Source of the DNA: Verrucomicrobiaceae bacterium
GTDB taxonomy: Bacteria > Verrucomicrobiota > Verrucomicrobiia > Verrucomicrobiales > Verrucomicrobiaceae
Direction: 5' to 3'
NCBI GenBank assembly: GCA_016713245.1
Contig: JADJPM010000001.1
Location: 620,001-684,000 of the forward strand
Length of the DNA: 64,000 bases
Positions 34,201 to 41,849 of this stretch are shown here, piece by piece; position 1 is the first letter of the stretch, and the number at the start of each line of letters is the position of its first letter. The translations under genes were made by a program, and so were the position numbers. Below the pieces are notes generated by a model. It was not told the origin of the DNA. It saw nothing but the letters and a program-made list of their open reading frames with translations, and ran no database searches.

Positions 34201-36041
34201 CAGCCGTAAAGCCAGCCGTCGGGGCCCCAGATGAACGAGTTGAGCGTTTCGTGGGTGTCTTGGGTGCCCCAGCCGTCGAGGAGAGCGTAGGCGGTGAAAT
34301 TGAGGCCGGGGACTTTCGAATAGGTCTTATAGGTCTCATTCGACGTATCGGACCTATTCAAGGGCACGGTGCTGTCGCCATCACGTGGAATAAACATGAG
34401 GTAAGGTGCCGCCCCCACCCACACGCCGCCGAAGCCGAGTTCGATGCCGCTGACGAGGTTCAGGCCTTCGCAGAAGATTTTCTTCGTCTCGAAGGTGCCG
34501 TCGCCGTCTTGGTCTTCGAGAATTTTGATGCGGTCCTGACCTTTGCCGACTTCACGGGGCTGCGGGTAGCTATTTCCTTCCACGACCCAGATGCGGCCGC
34601 GTTCGTCGAAGGTGAAGGCCATCGGCTGCACGAGGTCCGGCTCCGCGGCGATGAGCTCGGCTTTGAAGCCGCCGGGGAGCTGCATGGCTTCGATCGCTTT
34701 CTGTGGAGAGAGGCCTTTGGCGTATTCGGACTGGGGTTTGAGGGCGGGGCCGTATAATTTATGATTTATGATTTGTGATTTATGATTTGAAACTTCGCTT
34801 CGCGTTTGAGTGAGGATGAAGACGCCCCCTTTGTTGCCGACGACGATGTCGGGCAGCTTGTCGCCATTCACATCGCCGACCTGCACATCGACGCCCACGC
34901 CGGTGTTCGAGTCGATGAGGTGCGGGACGAAATCGACGCCTCCTTTGCCGTCGCGCTTCGTTTGATACCAGTAGATGACGCGGTGGCCGCGCTCGTCGGG
35001 GTCGTGGCCATTGTGCGCCCAGTAGCGCTTGCCGGTGACGATGTCTTTGATGCCATCGCCGTCGATGTCCGCGAGATGCGCGGCGTGCGGCTGGCTAAAG
35101 ACGATGCCGTAGTCGTTGTCCTGCGGCTGCTCGCTGGCGAGCATGATGCGGGTCCAGTTCGCGGTTCCTGGTTCTTTGTTCTTGGTTTGAAGGAAGACGG
35201 CGACGCCATAGCGATGCGCAGCGAGGCTGGTGAAGACATCGTTGGTGCCATTGCCATCGAAGTCATACGCGAACATCTGCGCCCCACCGCCGACACCGGC
35301 GGCGAAGTTGTGCTGCTGCCAGGTAGCTTGGCTCTCCAGAGCCGAGTTCTGGGAGCTTGGCGAGGCGCTAGGGACGTTCGACTCGGCTTTGGAAAGCCGA
35401 GCTACGGCTGGCGCTTCCCACCAGCGACGCGCTTCGAGCAAATCGAGCTTTCCATCCCCATTCACATCGCCGACGCCGAGACCGTGGGTGAACTTCGCCA
35501 CCTTCAGATCATCGGTGACGGCGACGAAGGGCCATTTTTCGGTCGGTTTGGCCCAGTTCGGCGCGAACCAGCCGAACTTCCCGCCGGTGCTGCACACGAT
35601 CTCCGGTTTGCCGTCGCCGGTGATGTCGGTGAAGACGGGCGATTCATTGTCCACCACGTCGGCGACGATGTGCATGGGCCACGGTTTGTCGTCGTGCGTG
35701 CCGGGATTGAGGTAAAGCCGCGCTTCCTTGCCGGGGAAGCCGAGGATGAGGATGTCGTTCCGTTTGTCGGCATCGAAATCGTGGACGTAGGCGAAGAAGT
35801 TGTCCGAGTAGCCATTGATGCTGAAAATCTTCGGCTCGTAGTAAGCGTGCTTTTTCTCAAAAGCCGGCCCTTCCCACCAGAATGGCCCCGCGACGACGTC
35901 CGGTTTGCCGTCGCCATTGATGTCGCCGATGGCGGCGCCTTCGGAGTAAAAGTCACCGTGGAGCTGCTGGCGCTTCCAGGTGATCTGCGTGGCGGCATGC
36001 AGGCTGGAGGCCGCGAGGAGGGCAAAGACGAGCGTTTTCAT
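31230..36041 (-). CDS. Giant secreted PVC-type haem-binding dehydrogenase with FG-GAP, HEAT and cytochrome c domains
   Basis: The ATG at 36041 starts a signal peptide (MKTLVFALLAASSLHAAT). The 1603-residue product has in order: FG-GAP/VCBS repeats at about 30-410 (DINGDGKPD, DVNGDGKLD, DIDGDGIKD); a PVC-type membrane-bound dehydrogenase propeller at about 430-870 (LPGGFKAELIAAEPDLVQ, FDERGRIWVVEG); HEAT-like repeats at about 900-1290; a cytochrome c site CGQCH at about 1328-1332; and a C-terminal beta domain. It probably oxidises a sugar and passes electrons to the haem, outside the cytoplasm. At least five repeat elements lie inside the frame in linker positions. Confidence 0.88.
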   Translation of the reverse strand: MKTLVFALLAASSLHAATQITWKRQQLHGDFYSEGAAIGDINGDGKPDVVAGPFWWEGPAFEKKHAYYEPKIFSINGYSDNFFAYVHDFDADKRNDILILGFPGKEARLYLNPGTHDDKPWPMHIVADVVDNESPVFTDITGDGKPEIVCSTGGKFGWFAPNWAKPTEKWPFVAVTDDLKVAKFTHGLGVGDVNGDGKLDLLEARRWWEAPAVARLSKAESNVPSASPSSQNSALESQATWQQHNFAAGVGGGAQMFAYDFDGNGTNDVFTSLAAHRYGVAVFLQTKNKEPGTANWTRIMLASEQPQDNDYGIVFSQPHAAHLADIDGDGIKDIVTGKRYWAHNGHDPDERGHRVIYWYQTKRDGKGGVDFVPHLIDSNTGVGVDVQVGDVNGDKLPDIVVGNKGGVFILTQTRSEVSNHKSQIINHKLYGPALKPQSEYAKGLSPQKAIEAMQLPGGFKAELIAAEPDLVQPMAFTFDERGRIWVVEGNSYPQPREVGKGQDRIKILEDQDGDGTFETKKIFCEGLNLVSGIELGFGGVWVGAAPYLMFIPRDGDSTVPLNRSDTSNETYKTYSKVPGLNFTAYALLDGWGTQDTHETLNSFIWGPDGWLYGCHGVFTHSRVGKPGTPDAQREPINAGVWRYHPVRHEFEVFAHGTSNPWGLDYDQHGEWFVTACVIPHLFHIVPGGRYQRQAGQHFNAHTYEDIKTIADHAHYAGNPRPDVTFDKTTGAGVMNNDTNALGGGHAHCGLAIYQSSLFPPTYRNQLIFGNLHGHRLVANYTDPHASTYIGKHAADFLRANDMHFIPVTQKIGPDGALYVSDWSDQQICHRGSGAVEHWDRSNGRLYRISYDGWKPWKGDLAKESDEALAKLAVQTENEWESRMARRVLMERTVAAPADDGGLKTPKSSEALNQALTDAHRDATQRLRALWALYISSGTEAWPILKDTDPQIRKWGTRGFAESVAIGSKANPATFGEGGKTLAALAHPQSTPLERRELASALQRIPQDQRKDLATALLKHGEDKDDPMIPLLIWYGIEPVVAADPAVGMQLAKVSKMPKVTGFIYRRLSSDDAGRTSLLKLAADTPDAVLKLDLLNALVQAARNGHQITKPDGWDALRQKVVSALAEPHPDAAKAAATLLELEASMGIETALATYRDLLTSASARTSERENALNVLLQAKDASTAKTLLQLIQNDAPASLRRKAIQALASLKDAETPKILGSALPKLSANELPDAVNTLASTKEGAKALLKAVEAKTVPATALSPFLVRQLTAFDDAEINALIKSAWGDVNAPKADLAERTKKYQDLLTPAKLAKGDLAKGKMLYTATCGQCHKLFGEGQNVGPDITGSNRADLNYLLENVLDPNAVIGKAYQLNLFTMKDGRVMSGVIKDENVAAVKIAMMGGVEFTLSQADIAKREVSKLSTMPEGLFDALQPEMVVDLVKYLQSGSAGGTLKREQRTVEGAIEGETMKVLEITGGKTGRQGMGGFGGDWSGAAQLWWTGGKPDQKLTLAIPVKEAGKYTLYGALTMARDYGVVSITLDGKPVASSFDGYNSPKVIHTGEKDWGTHELTAGEHKLTFTLASPNPDAVPSNMVGLDYVRLEKK
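32632..32684. repeat. Intragenic REP-like double hairpin
   Basis: Two perfect hairpins, TGCGGCTTTAGCCGCA (32637-32652) and TTCGGCTAAAGCCGAA (32664-32679), end on the right in CTAC, the inverse of the GTAG head. They lie inside the HEAT region of the 1603-residue protein (about residues 1120-1137) and are read in frame. The unit matches the doublets at 31171 and 35323 in design. Confidence 0.75.
34318..34359. repeat. Intragenic AGGTCTTAT-type inverted repeat
   Basis: GAATAGGTC (34318-34326) and GACCTATTC (34351-34359) are exact inverted copies enclosing a further AGGTCTCAT unit. The element is translated within the dehydrogenase domain as a polar loop (about residues 562-575). Confidence 0.65.
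34754..34788. repeat. Intragenic AT-rich heptamer array (5 x 7 bp)
   Basis: Five consecutive heptamers of the form ATGATTT (ATAATTT, ATGATTT twice, GTGATTT, ATGATTT) stand out against the GC-rich surroundings. They are translated as the linker NHKSQIINHK between the FG-GAP part and the dehydrogenase part of the 1603-residue protein. Confidence 0.85.
35157..35191. repeat. Intragenic GTTCNNN heptamer array
   Basis: Units GTTCGCG, GTTCCTG, GTTCTTT, GTTCTTG and a diverged GTTTGAA follow each other at 7-bp spacing. They lie within an FG-GAP blade and encode TKNKEPGTANW on the minus strand. Confidence 0.65.
35323..35405. repeat. Intragenic REP-like double hairpin with GTAG heads
   Basis: The element begins GTAG (35323) and ends CTAC (35402-35405). 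The left hairpin is CTTGGCTC/GAGCCGAG and the right is CTCGGCTTT/AAAGCCGAG. It lies in frame within the FG-GAP region of the 1603-residue protein, about residues 213-240, encoding a Ser/Ala-rich loop. Confidence 0.8.
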
Positions 36042-36186
36042 GGCAGGTAAAAAACCAACGCTAACAGATTTGGCCCTTGGCGGACAAGTTTTATGCGCCA
36101 TCGGCCATGAAGCGGCCGGTCTGGTCTGCCGGATGAACCAGACGAGGCGGGTTGTGACCGCCGGAATCCGGGGAAGCATCCGCGAC

Positions 36187-37701
36187 ATGGCCCGCACGAG
36201 AATGATTTCCGCCCTGCTCCTTGCCGTCAGCCTGCCGGTGATGGCTGAGGAGGTGTTTTTTGCCTTCGACGATCACCACATCGCCTGGCAGCACAATTTG
36301 AGGCTGGTGCTCGAAACGGCCCAAAAGCATCCAGGCAACCCGGTGTTGAAAAACGGCCCGCCTGGCTCGCCGGACGCGGGGCATGCGATCCTCTACGGCA
36401 CCGTGTTGAAGCAGGGCGACACCTTTCGCATGTGGTATCTCGGCATGCACGAGGCGGAGATCGTCAAAGGCCAGGCTCCCGGCTGGTGGCGGCCGATGTG
36501 CTACGCGGAAAGCAAGGACGGCATCACCTGGACGAAGCCGGAGCTCGGGCTGGTGGAGTTCAACGGCAGCAAGAAGAACAATATCTGCCTCATCGAGGGC
36601 GAACCGCATTCGATGACGCGGGTGAACGACTTCCTCAGCGTGCTTTACGAGCCCGACGAGCCAGATCCGGCGAAGCGCTACAAGTGCGCCTACATCGCCC
36701 ACATGCCCATCGAGGACGTGAAGGGTGGTCGCAGTAAAATCGGCCCGAATGAGAAGCGTTGGGGCTCCTTTGTTACCGCCACGAGCGCCGATGGACTGAC
36801 GTGGAAGTGTGTCGGCGATCGTCCGGCCAACGCGGGCGGCGAGCGCTTCGAGGTGAGCAGCTTGTATCGCTTTGGCGATTTCTATTACGCCACCGGCCAG
36901 CTCATCAGCCCGTGGTCGTGGCGGCCAGATGGCAGTGAGATCGGTCGCGACATGCTTGCCTATCGCTCGCCGGACTTTGTGACGTGGTCGAAGGCGAAGG
37001 CGTTATCGTATGCGCGGCCCGGGCAGCTTTCGAATCCGCCGGTGAAGGGCCAGCAGATGCACATGGGCGCGGGCCTTTGGAACCGTGGCAACGTGCTCGT
37101 GGGCCTGCACGGCATGTGGCAGGATGCCGCAGAGCCGCCACCCAAAGGCAAAAGTTGGAACTACGGCGTCCGCGTGGATCTCGGCCTCATGCTGAGCAAC
37201 GACGGCGTGCATTTCCGCGAGCCCGTGCCCGGCCACAAAGTCATTCCGCGTGGCAAAGAGGGCGAGTGGGACGACGTGGCGATCCTCCAGGCGCATGCCT
37301 TTGTGAACGAGGGGGACAAAACCATGATCTGGTATTCACATTGGGACACTGGCGGCGTCCTCGATGACATGGACATCGGTCTTGCCACGCTGCGGAGGGA
37401 TGGTTTTGGTTCGCTAATGCCGAAAGTGACGGAAAACGACGCTCACTTTATCACCAGCCCGTTCATCGGAAAAAACATCTTCCTCAATGTGGATGGCGTG
37501 ACCGCCGAGTCTCCTCTCACCGTCCAACTTCTCGATCACCTCGACCATCCGTTGGATGATTTGGAGGCCGAAATCACCACCAGCGGTCTTCGCGTGCCTT
37601 TGACGTGGCCGAAGCCGCTACCGGCGGGAAAAAAGGTAGCCCTGCGGGTGAACTTCCCGGGAGGCAGCCAGGCGCGGGTCTATGCGATCTATCTCGATTG
37701 A
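36187..37701 (+). CDS. Secreted five-bladed beta-propeller glycosidase-like protein (GH32/GH43 fold)
   Basis: The start at 36187 (MARTRMISALLLAVSLPVMAEE) gives a signal peptide; 36202 is an alternative. The 504-residue product has blade-like lines typical of GH32/43/62-type proteins: FRMWYLGMHEAE, YAESKDGITWTKPELGLVEF, FVTATSADGLTWK, AYRSPDFVTWSKAK, LSNDGVHFREPV and MIWYSHWDTGG. A C-terminal beta-sandwich follows. No catalytic triad can be fixed by eye. It is divergent from the giant dehydrogenase gene with about 145 bp between starts, so the two may share a control region. Confidence 0.7.
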   Translation: MARTRMISALLLAVSLPVMAEEVFFAFDDHHIAWQHNLRLVLETAQKHPGNPVLKNGPPGSPDAGHAILYGTVLKQGDTFRMWYLGMHEAEIVKGQAPGWWRPMCYAESKDGITWTKPELGLVEFNGSKKNNICLIEGEPHSMTRVNDFLSVLYEPDEPDPAKRYKCAYIAHMPIEDVKGGRSKIGPNEKRWGSFVTATSADGLTWKCVGDRPANAGGERFEVSSLYRFGDFYYATGQLISPWSWRPDGSEIGRDMLAYRSPDFVTWSKAKALSYARPGQLSNPPVKGQQMHMGAGLWNRGNVLVGLHGMWQDAAEPPPKGKSWNYGVRVDLGLMLSNDGVHFREPVPGHKVIPRGKEGEWDDVAILQAHAFVNEGDKTMIWYSHWDTGGVLDDMDIGLATLRRDGFGSLMPKVTENDAHFITSPFIGKNIFLNVDGVTAESPLTVQLLDHLDHPLDDLEAEITTSGLRVPLTWPKPLPAGKKVALRVNFPGGSQARVYAIYLD

Positions 37702-37745
37702 GCGGTGTTTGCATTCTCAGGGCGCGCCGCTAGCATGGTCGGCCC

Positions 37746-38147
37746 ATGATCACGTTTGCCCCCCGAGAATCCAAAGAAGCCGTCGAAGAAGGCCTGCAAT
37801 TTGCGCCCAAATTTGACGAGCATGGGCTGATCGCGGCGATGGCAGTGGATGCTGACACGAATGCTCCGCTGATGCTGGCCTACATGAACGAGGAATCGCT
37901 GCGCATGACGCTGGAGCTGGGGCAGGCCGTTTACTGGAGCCGCAGCCGGAAAACGCTCTGGCACAAAGGGGCTACCAGCGGTGAGTTTCAGGAGATCGTG
38001 GAGATCCGCACGGACTGCGATCAGGATGCGCTGGTGCTGCGGGTGAAACAGCACGGCGGCGGCTGCTGCCACACGAAGCGGTCGTCATGTTTTTATCGCG
38101 TGGTCAGGCTGGCCGATGGCCGAGCGATACTGGAAAAGACAGCGTGA
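37746..38147 (+). CDS. hisI: Phosphoribosyl-AMP cyclohydrolase
   Basis: The 133-residue protein shows the HisI pattern: APKFDEHGLIAAMAVDADT, MLAYMNEESLRMTLE, YWSRSRKTLWHKG, the metal-binding RTDCDQDALVL and GGGCCHTKRSSCFYR. It opens the phosphoribosyl-AMP ring in histidine synthesis and acts in the cytoplasm. It lacks a fused HisE domain and no other his gene is near. Its natural terminator now lies 1.3 kb downstream because an insertion sequence entered between them. Confidence 0.96.
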   Translation: MITFAPRESKEAVEEGLQFAPKFDEHGLIAAMAVDADTNAPLMLAYMNEESLRMTLELGQAVYWSRSRKTLWHKGATSGEFQEIVEIRTDCDQDALVLRVKQHGGGCCHTKRSSCFYRVVRLADGRAILEKTA

Positions 38148-38167
38148 GCAGTCTCCGAAATAAAAAG

Positions 38168-39480
38168 GGTTCTTCGCGGGTTTTAGTGGGTTGGCTGGGG
38201 TTTGAGGTCAAGCCTGCCGCAGTGAAAGAGGATGCGTGTGCGGTAATTGGCGAATGAGCGGAAGCCTCGTGCGGCGCTTTTGATCGCCTGGATGCGGCTG
38301 TTGAGGCCTTCGCTCGCCGCGTTGGTGATACGGTGCTTGATGTAATTGAGGATCTCCTGCCAGTGCGTGTCGATGAGCTTCGCCACCTTCTTGAGCGGCT
38401 CCAGCCGGCTGCTCATGACCGCTCTGCGCCACCCTTTGTAGAACCGCTCCGCCGCGCCAGCATACAGGTAGTTCCAGAAGTGCCGAAAGTCCTCCTTGTA
38501 GTGCCACGCACGGCTGGTTTTCAGATCCAGTTCGTGCAGCTTGCGGAAGCTCACCGCCTCTCTGCTGCGCTTGTCCTCGTAGGTGCGCATCCACTGGTAT
38601 TTGCTGCCTTTGAGCGTGTCATCACCTGCGCTCATGAGCCTCTTGTGCTCGTCTTTGCGCACGCGGTCCACCGCAGCGTTGAGATGGGCGCTGATGTGGT
38701 AGCGGTCATGCACGATGTCGGCATCAGGTAGCACCTGCCGCGCGGCCTTCAGATACGCGTCCCACATGTCCATGGCCACAGCTTTGATCCCTCCGCGATG
38801 TGCTTGGGGGATTTGCTCCAGCAGCCTGACGGCGTCCTCGTGTTTGCGCCCATGCACCACTTCGATCACACGGGCGGCTCCTTCGCTCAGGTCGTTGAGC
38901 GTGGTGATGTAGTCATGGCCGCTGCCGAAGCTTTTTCGTCCATCCCGGCATGCTCGAAGTCCTCCAGGCTGCGCCGGGCCAGCCCGCGCTGCACGGCCCT
39001 GTCCATCAGCCGCTGCGCACCTTCCCAACCGATGCGCAGCAGTGCGCATGCCTCAATGGTGCTCGCCGCGCTTTGCAGCACGGCAACGCCGAACGCCTCG
39101 AACATCCAGGTGAATGGCGAGTGCTTGTCGGCCCATGGCACCCCGATGGTTTTGACGCCGCAACGCTCGCACTGGCAGCGTGGCACCCGGGCGCGCAACT
39201 CGGTCTCAAACTGCATGGTGTCCAGATGCCGCCACTTCCTCTCCGGCGCGTGATCGAAGATGCTGCAACGGCTCTGACATCCCGGACAGATGACTGCTGA
39301 CCTGCCCGTGTGCCGCAGCCTGATATGCACCGCACGCGCCTCCATGCTCAGCTTCACTTCCTCAACCTCCCAGTCCTTGTTGAGTCCGAGGAGTAAATGA
39401 TAGTGCGCTCGCAGGCTTTGATCGTTGGGCATTCACCTTCTTACCCCACCTTCAGCATCCATCAAAACCCGCGAAGAACC
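38168..39480 (-). mobile_element. ISL3-family insertion sequence, complete ends and 8-bp target duplication
   Basis: The element is 1313 bp. Both ends carry the perfect 17-bp inverted repeat GGTTCTTCGCGGGTTTT (38168-38184 and, inverted, 39464-39480). It is bounded by the direct repeat ATAAAAAG at 38160-38167 and 39481-39488, the 8-bp duplication typical of ISL3 elements. It entered the A-tract next to a terminator hairpin between hisI and a lipoprotein gene. Clean ends suggest a recent event, although the transposase frame is broken. Confidence 0.93.
38183..39432 (-). pseudogene. ISL3-family transposase, split by a frameshift
   Basis: The N-terminal part (39432 down to about 38935) starts MPNDQSLRAHYHLLLGLNKD. 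It has the zinc-binding cysteines of this family (CPGCQSRC and CQCERCG) and a helix-turn-helix region. The C-terminal part continues in another frame with DYITTLNDLSEGA, AVAMDMWDAYL, IVHDRYHISAHLN and ASEGLNSRIQ, the DDE_Tnp_ISL3 core. The shift is at a run of five A (minus strand; 38932-38936) and needs a -1 step. ISL3 transposases are normally one frame, so this is a mutation, an assembly error, or less likely a programmed shift. Confidence 0.85.
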
Positions 39481-39484
39481 ATAA

Positions 39485-39516
39485 AAAGGACGGCTTTTCG
39501 AGCCGTCCTTTCTTTT
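39485..39516. terminator. Bidirectional rho-independent terminator
   Basis: The stem AAAGGACGGCT/AGCCGTCCTTT with a short loop is followed on the plus side by CTTTT and preceded by an A-tract, which is a U-tract for the minus direction. It ends the minus-strand lipoprotein operon and, before the insertion sequence arrived, would have ended hisI. Confidence 0.85.
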
Positions 39517-39537
39517 GAGACTGTCGAGAAAGCCTGA

Positions 39538-39732
39538 TCAACGGCTTTGTGGCACCATCGGACCGTAGCGGGCGGTGCCCTCCCACTGGCGTGGACGATT
39601 CCAAGGCAGGGTGCTCGACCCATCGCTGGGCGGACCGACAACTTTCTTTCGCTTCGGCTCGTCTGACGAACACGAAGCTAGGCAGGAGAGCACTGAAACA
39701 ACGGCGAGACTGAGAAGAAGCTTCGTTTTCAT
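39538..39732 (-). CDS. Small lipoprotein
   Basis: The 64-residue product has a lipoprotein signal with lipobox LASC (MKTKLLLSLAVVSVLSCLASCSSDEPKRKK), so the mature part is about 45 residues. It is Pro- and Arg-rich and ends WEGTARYGPMVPQSR. The function is unknown. It is 28 bp downstream of a coiled-coil envelope protein gene and is the last gene before the terminator, so it likely works with the two proteins upstream. Confidence 0.75.
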   Translation of the reverse strand: MKTKLLLSLAVVSVLSCLASCSSDEPKRKKVVGPPSDGSSTLPWNRPRQWEGTARYGPMVPQSR

Positions 39733-39760
39733 GACGGCGAACCGTTACGAGAGGCGCAGG

Positions 39761-40552
39761 TTACTTGCCAGCGGTCAGATTTTCGAGGATCACACGGTCT
39801 CCCGGAACGATGGAGGAGCCCCCATAGATGGCATCGGGCACGATGCTGGCCACGGAGCGGCCGCCTTCGACGCTGAGAATGCTGATCTTGCCGACAGTCT
39901 GGCGATTGCGAGTGACGAGCAGCTTGGTGTCCTGCTCGATGCCGGAGGCCTTGCCTGCATCGATCACCACAAAGCCCCAATCAGGGTTCACAGCGAGCAC
40001 ACGAGCCTGGAGGGAATTGCGCTCAAACAGCTTCTGGCGCTCTTCAATCTTGCGGGTGATCTCATCGAGCTTCTTCTGAGCATCCGCGATCTTGGCTTCC
40101 TCCTTTTTGACCTCATCAGCCTTGGCCAAGGCCTGAGCTTCGAGCTCTGCCTGCTCCTTTTTCATGCGATTGATGTCTTCTGCAATGGTCTCGGCTTTCA
40201 CGCCTTCCGGAAGATCAGGCAAGGATTCTTCGAGTTCTTTCTTTTTCTTGAGGCTGACATCCAGCTCCTCTTGAACGCGCTTCGCATCGCTATCAGCGAG
40301 GGTGAAACGATTCTTGTTCTGCTTGAGGCGCTCTTGTTCAACATCAAGCTCCCCTTTGATCTTGGCAACATCCCCCGAGATGCGGGCGCATTCAGCGAGA
40401 AGGGCGGCATCTGCCTGTTTCTCACGGGCGATCTCGCTGTTGATTTGCGCGACGTTGTTACGCACCTCGGTGAAACTTTGGCCGTTCTTGAAGGCGAAGA
40501 CCAAGGCCACGCCGGTAACAAGGATGGAAAGGATAAACAGGACTTTAATCAT
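39761..40552 (-). CDS. Membrane-anchored coiled-coil protein
   Basis: The 263-residue protein has one N-terminal membrane segment (2-20). A long coiled coil follows at about 30-180 (KLDEITRKIEERQKLFE and similar). A C-terminal beta domain of about 75 residues has VLAVNPDWGFVVIDAGKASGI, LLVTRNRQTVGKISILSVEG and IVPGDRVI. That domain resembles the small C-terminal barrel of envelope proteins such as FlgT. It is a paralogue of the next gene upstream in overall design. Probable role: a periplasmic scaffold, unproven. Confidence 0.75.
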   Translation of the reverse strand: MIKVLFILSILVTGVALVFAFKNGQSFTEVRNNVAQINSEIAREKQADAALLAECARISGDVAKIKGELDVEQERLKQNKNRFTLADSDAKRVQEELDVSLKKKKELEESLPDLPEGVKAETIAEDINRMKKEQAELEAQALAKADEVKKEEAKIADAQKKLDEITRKIEERQKLFERNSLQARVLAVNPDWGFVVIDAGKASGIEQDTKLLVTRNRQTVGKISILSVEGGRSVASIVPDAIYGGSSIVPGDRVILENLTAGK

Positions 40553-40606
40553 GAGCGGGAGGAAAGTGACGTTGCGTGACGGTTGGGGCGAACGGCTGAA
40601 GAGGGA

Positions 40607-41674
40607 TTATTTCGCGGGTGGAGCTGCGCCAAAAGGATCAGCCGTGCTCGGTGCGGCAGGCGTGCCTGCACCAGCTGCGGCTGGAGCCGCAGGTGCTCCG
40701 AAGGGATCTGAAGCGGCAGGAGCCATGCCACCAGCAGGGGGAGCGGCAGCGGGAGGGGCACCGAAAGGATCCGAAGCGGCTGGTGCCATGCCACCAGCGG
40801 GTGGAGCACCAAAGGGGTCGGCTGCAGGTGCTGAGGGTGCGCTTGGCGTGGCGGGAGCCGTAGTTGCAGCGCCACCCGCAGCAGGCTTAGCAGCAGGCTG
40901 TGCCTGAGGAGCCGCCACGACGAGATCTCCTGGGCGAATGCTGGCACCTTCAGCAAGGCTGCCCTTGACGATGTCCGCTACGGAAGTGCTTTGCTCCACA
41001 TTTCGCACCTTGAGTTTGCCGATGACTTCCTTGCCGCGCTTCACTTCAAGATCAGCATTGGCAAAGACACCACCGCCATTGCCTTTGCTGAGCACCACAA
41101 AGCCCCACTCATTGAAAGAGCGAGAGACGCTGGCGGTGAAATCAGGCTCGACGATGCCTTTACGGCCGCGGGCTTCGCGCTCCTCAGCGGATTTGACGCC
41201 ATCGAGTAGGCCTTTCACGTTTTCCTGGGCGCTCGCGAAGCGCTGATTCTGATTGGCGAGAGCGCCCTCGGCCTCTTTCTTTTTGTTGGTGAGGTCTTTG
41301 ATGGTGGCCATGAGCTTGGTGATGTCACCGGCCTCGTCGATCTTCGCTTGCAGCTCCTTCACCACTTTGGCCACGCCTTCGAGGTTGGTTCTGACTTGAG
41401 CCAGCTCTTGCTCCTTCTCCTGAGCCTTGGCAGCGGTATCGGTCACCTCTGCTTTGATTTTTTCGATCTCCTTTGTCGCCTCTGCGAGATCTCCTGTGTG
41501 CTTGGTCTTGGCCTCCTCGGCGGCTTTTTTATGCTCCTGCACGGAGACGAGGTTCTTCTGCGTGTACTCCTCACGGGCACGCTCGTTCTTCAGACGTTCC
41601 TGATTTTTCCAGGCAAAAAAGGCGGAGCCTGCGAGGCAGACGGCAGCGAGAGCAGATAAAATTTTCCAGGCCAT
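40607..41674 (-). CDS. Membrane-anchored coiled-coil protein with Pro/Ala-rich DPFGAPP tail
   Basis: The 355-residue protein has a membrane segment (3-21), a coiled coil (about 25-165) and the same C-terminal type of beta domain as its neighbour (FNEWGFVVLSKGNGGGV, KRGKEVIGKLKVRNVE, IRPGDLVV). A low-complexity tail of about 100 residues repeats DPFGAPPAGGMAPAAS. The tail may reach through or bind peptidoglycan. First gene of the trio with 39761 and the lipoprotein. The shared domain suggests an old duplication. Confidence 0.78.
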   Translation of the reverse strand: MAWKILSALAAVCLAGSAFFAWKNQERLKNERAREEYTQKNLVSVQEHKKAAEEAKTKHTGDLAEATKEIEKIKAEVTDTAAKAQEKEQELAQVRTNLEGVAKVVKELQAKIDEAGDITKLMATIKDLTNKKKEAEGALANQNQRFASAQENVKGLLDGVKSAEEREARGRKGIVEPDFTASVSRSFNEWGFVVLSKGNGGGVFANADLEVKRGKEVIGKLKVRNVEQSTSVADIVKGSLAEGASIRPGDLVVAAPQAQPAAKPAAGGAATTAPATPSAPSAPAADPFGAPPAGGMAPAASDPFGAPPAAAPPAGGMAPAASDPFGAPAAPAAAGAGTPAAPSTADPFGAAPPAK

Positions 41675-41849
41675 GTGTGATGAGGGGAGAGATTGAATTT
41701 TTTGTTTTACCGAAAACCCATCCTTTCGACAACAGCATTTTTACACAGGAGTGAAGTTCTTCCCTTCTTTTGCCTCCAATGGCCTCCAAAAGCTCAAATT
41801 CCTTCGAGAATCGGGCTTGTGCCATCCCAGATGCCGTGTACGGCTGGCC

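Noticed and set aside
34754..34788. Possible CRISPR-like array because of short regular repeats.
   Set aside because: The units are only 7 bp, contiguous and without spacers; they are translated in frame.
33192..36050. Two long plus-strand frames opposite the 1603-residue gene.
   Set aside because: They are antisense to FG-GAP and dehydrogenase sequence with clear domain motifs, and their products are low-complexity Ala/Val/Glu-rich.
38887..39432. Stand-alone 181-residue zinc-finger protein.
   Set aside because: It is the N-terminal half of the ISL3 transposase; the DDE core continues in the next frame between the same inverted repeats.
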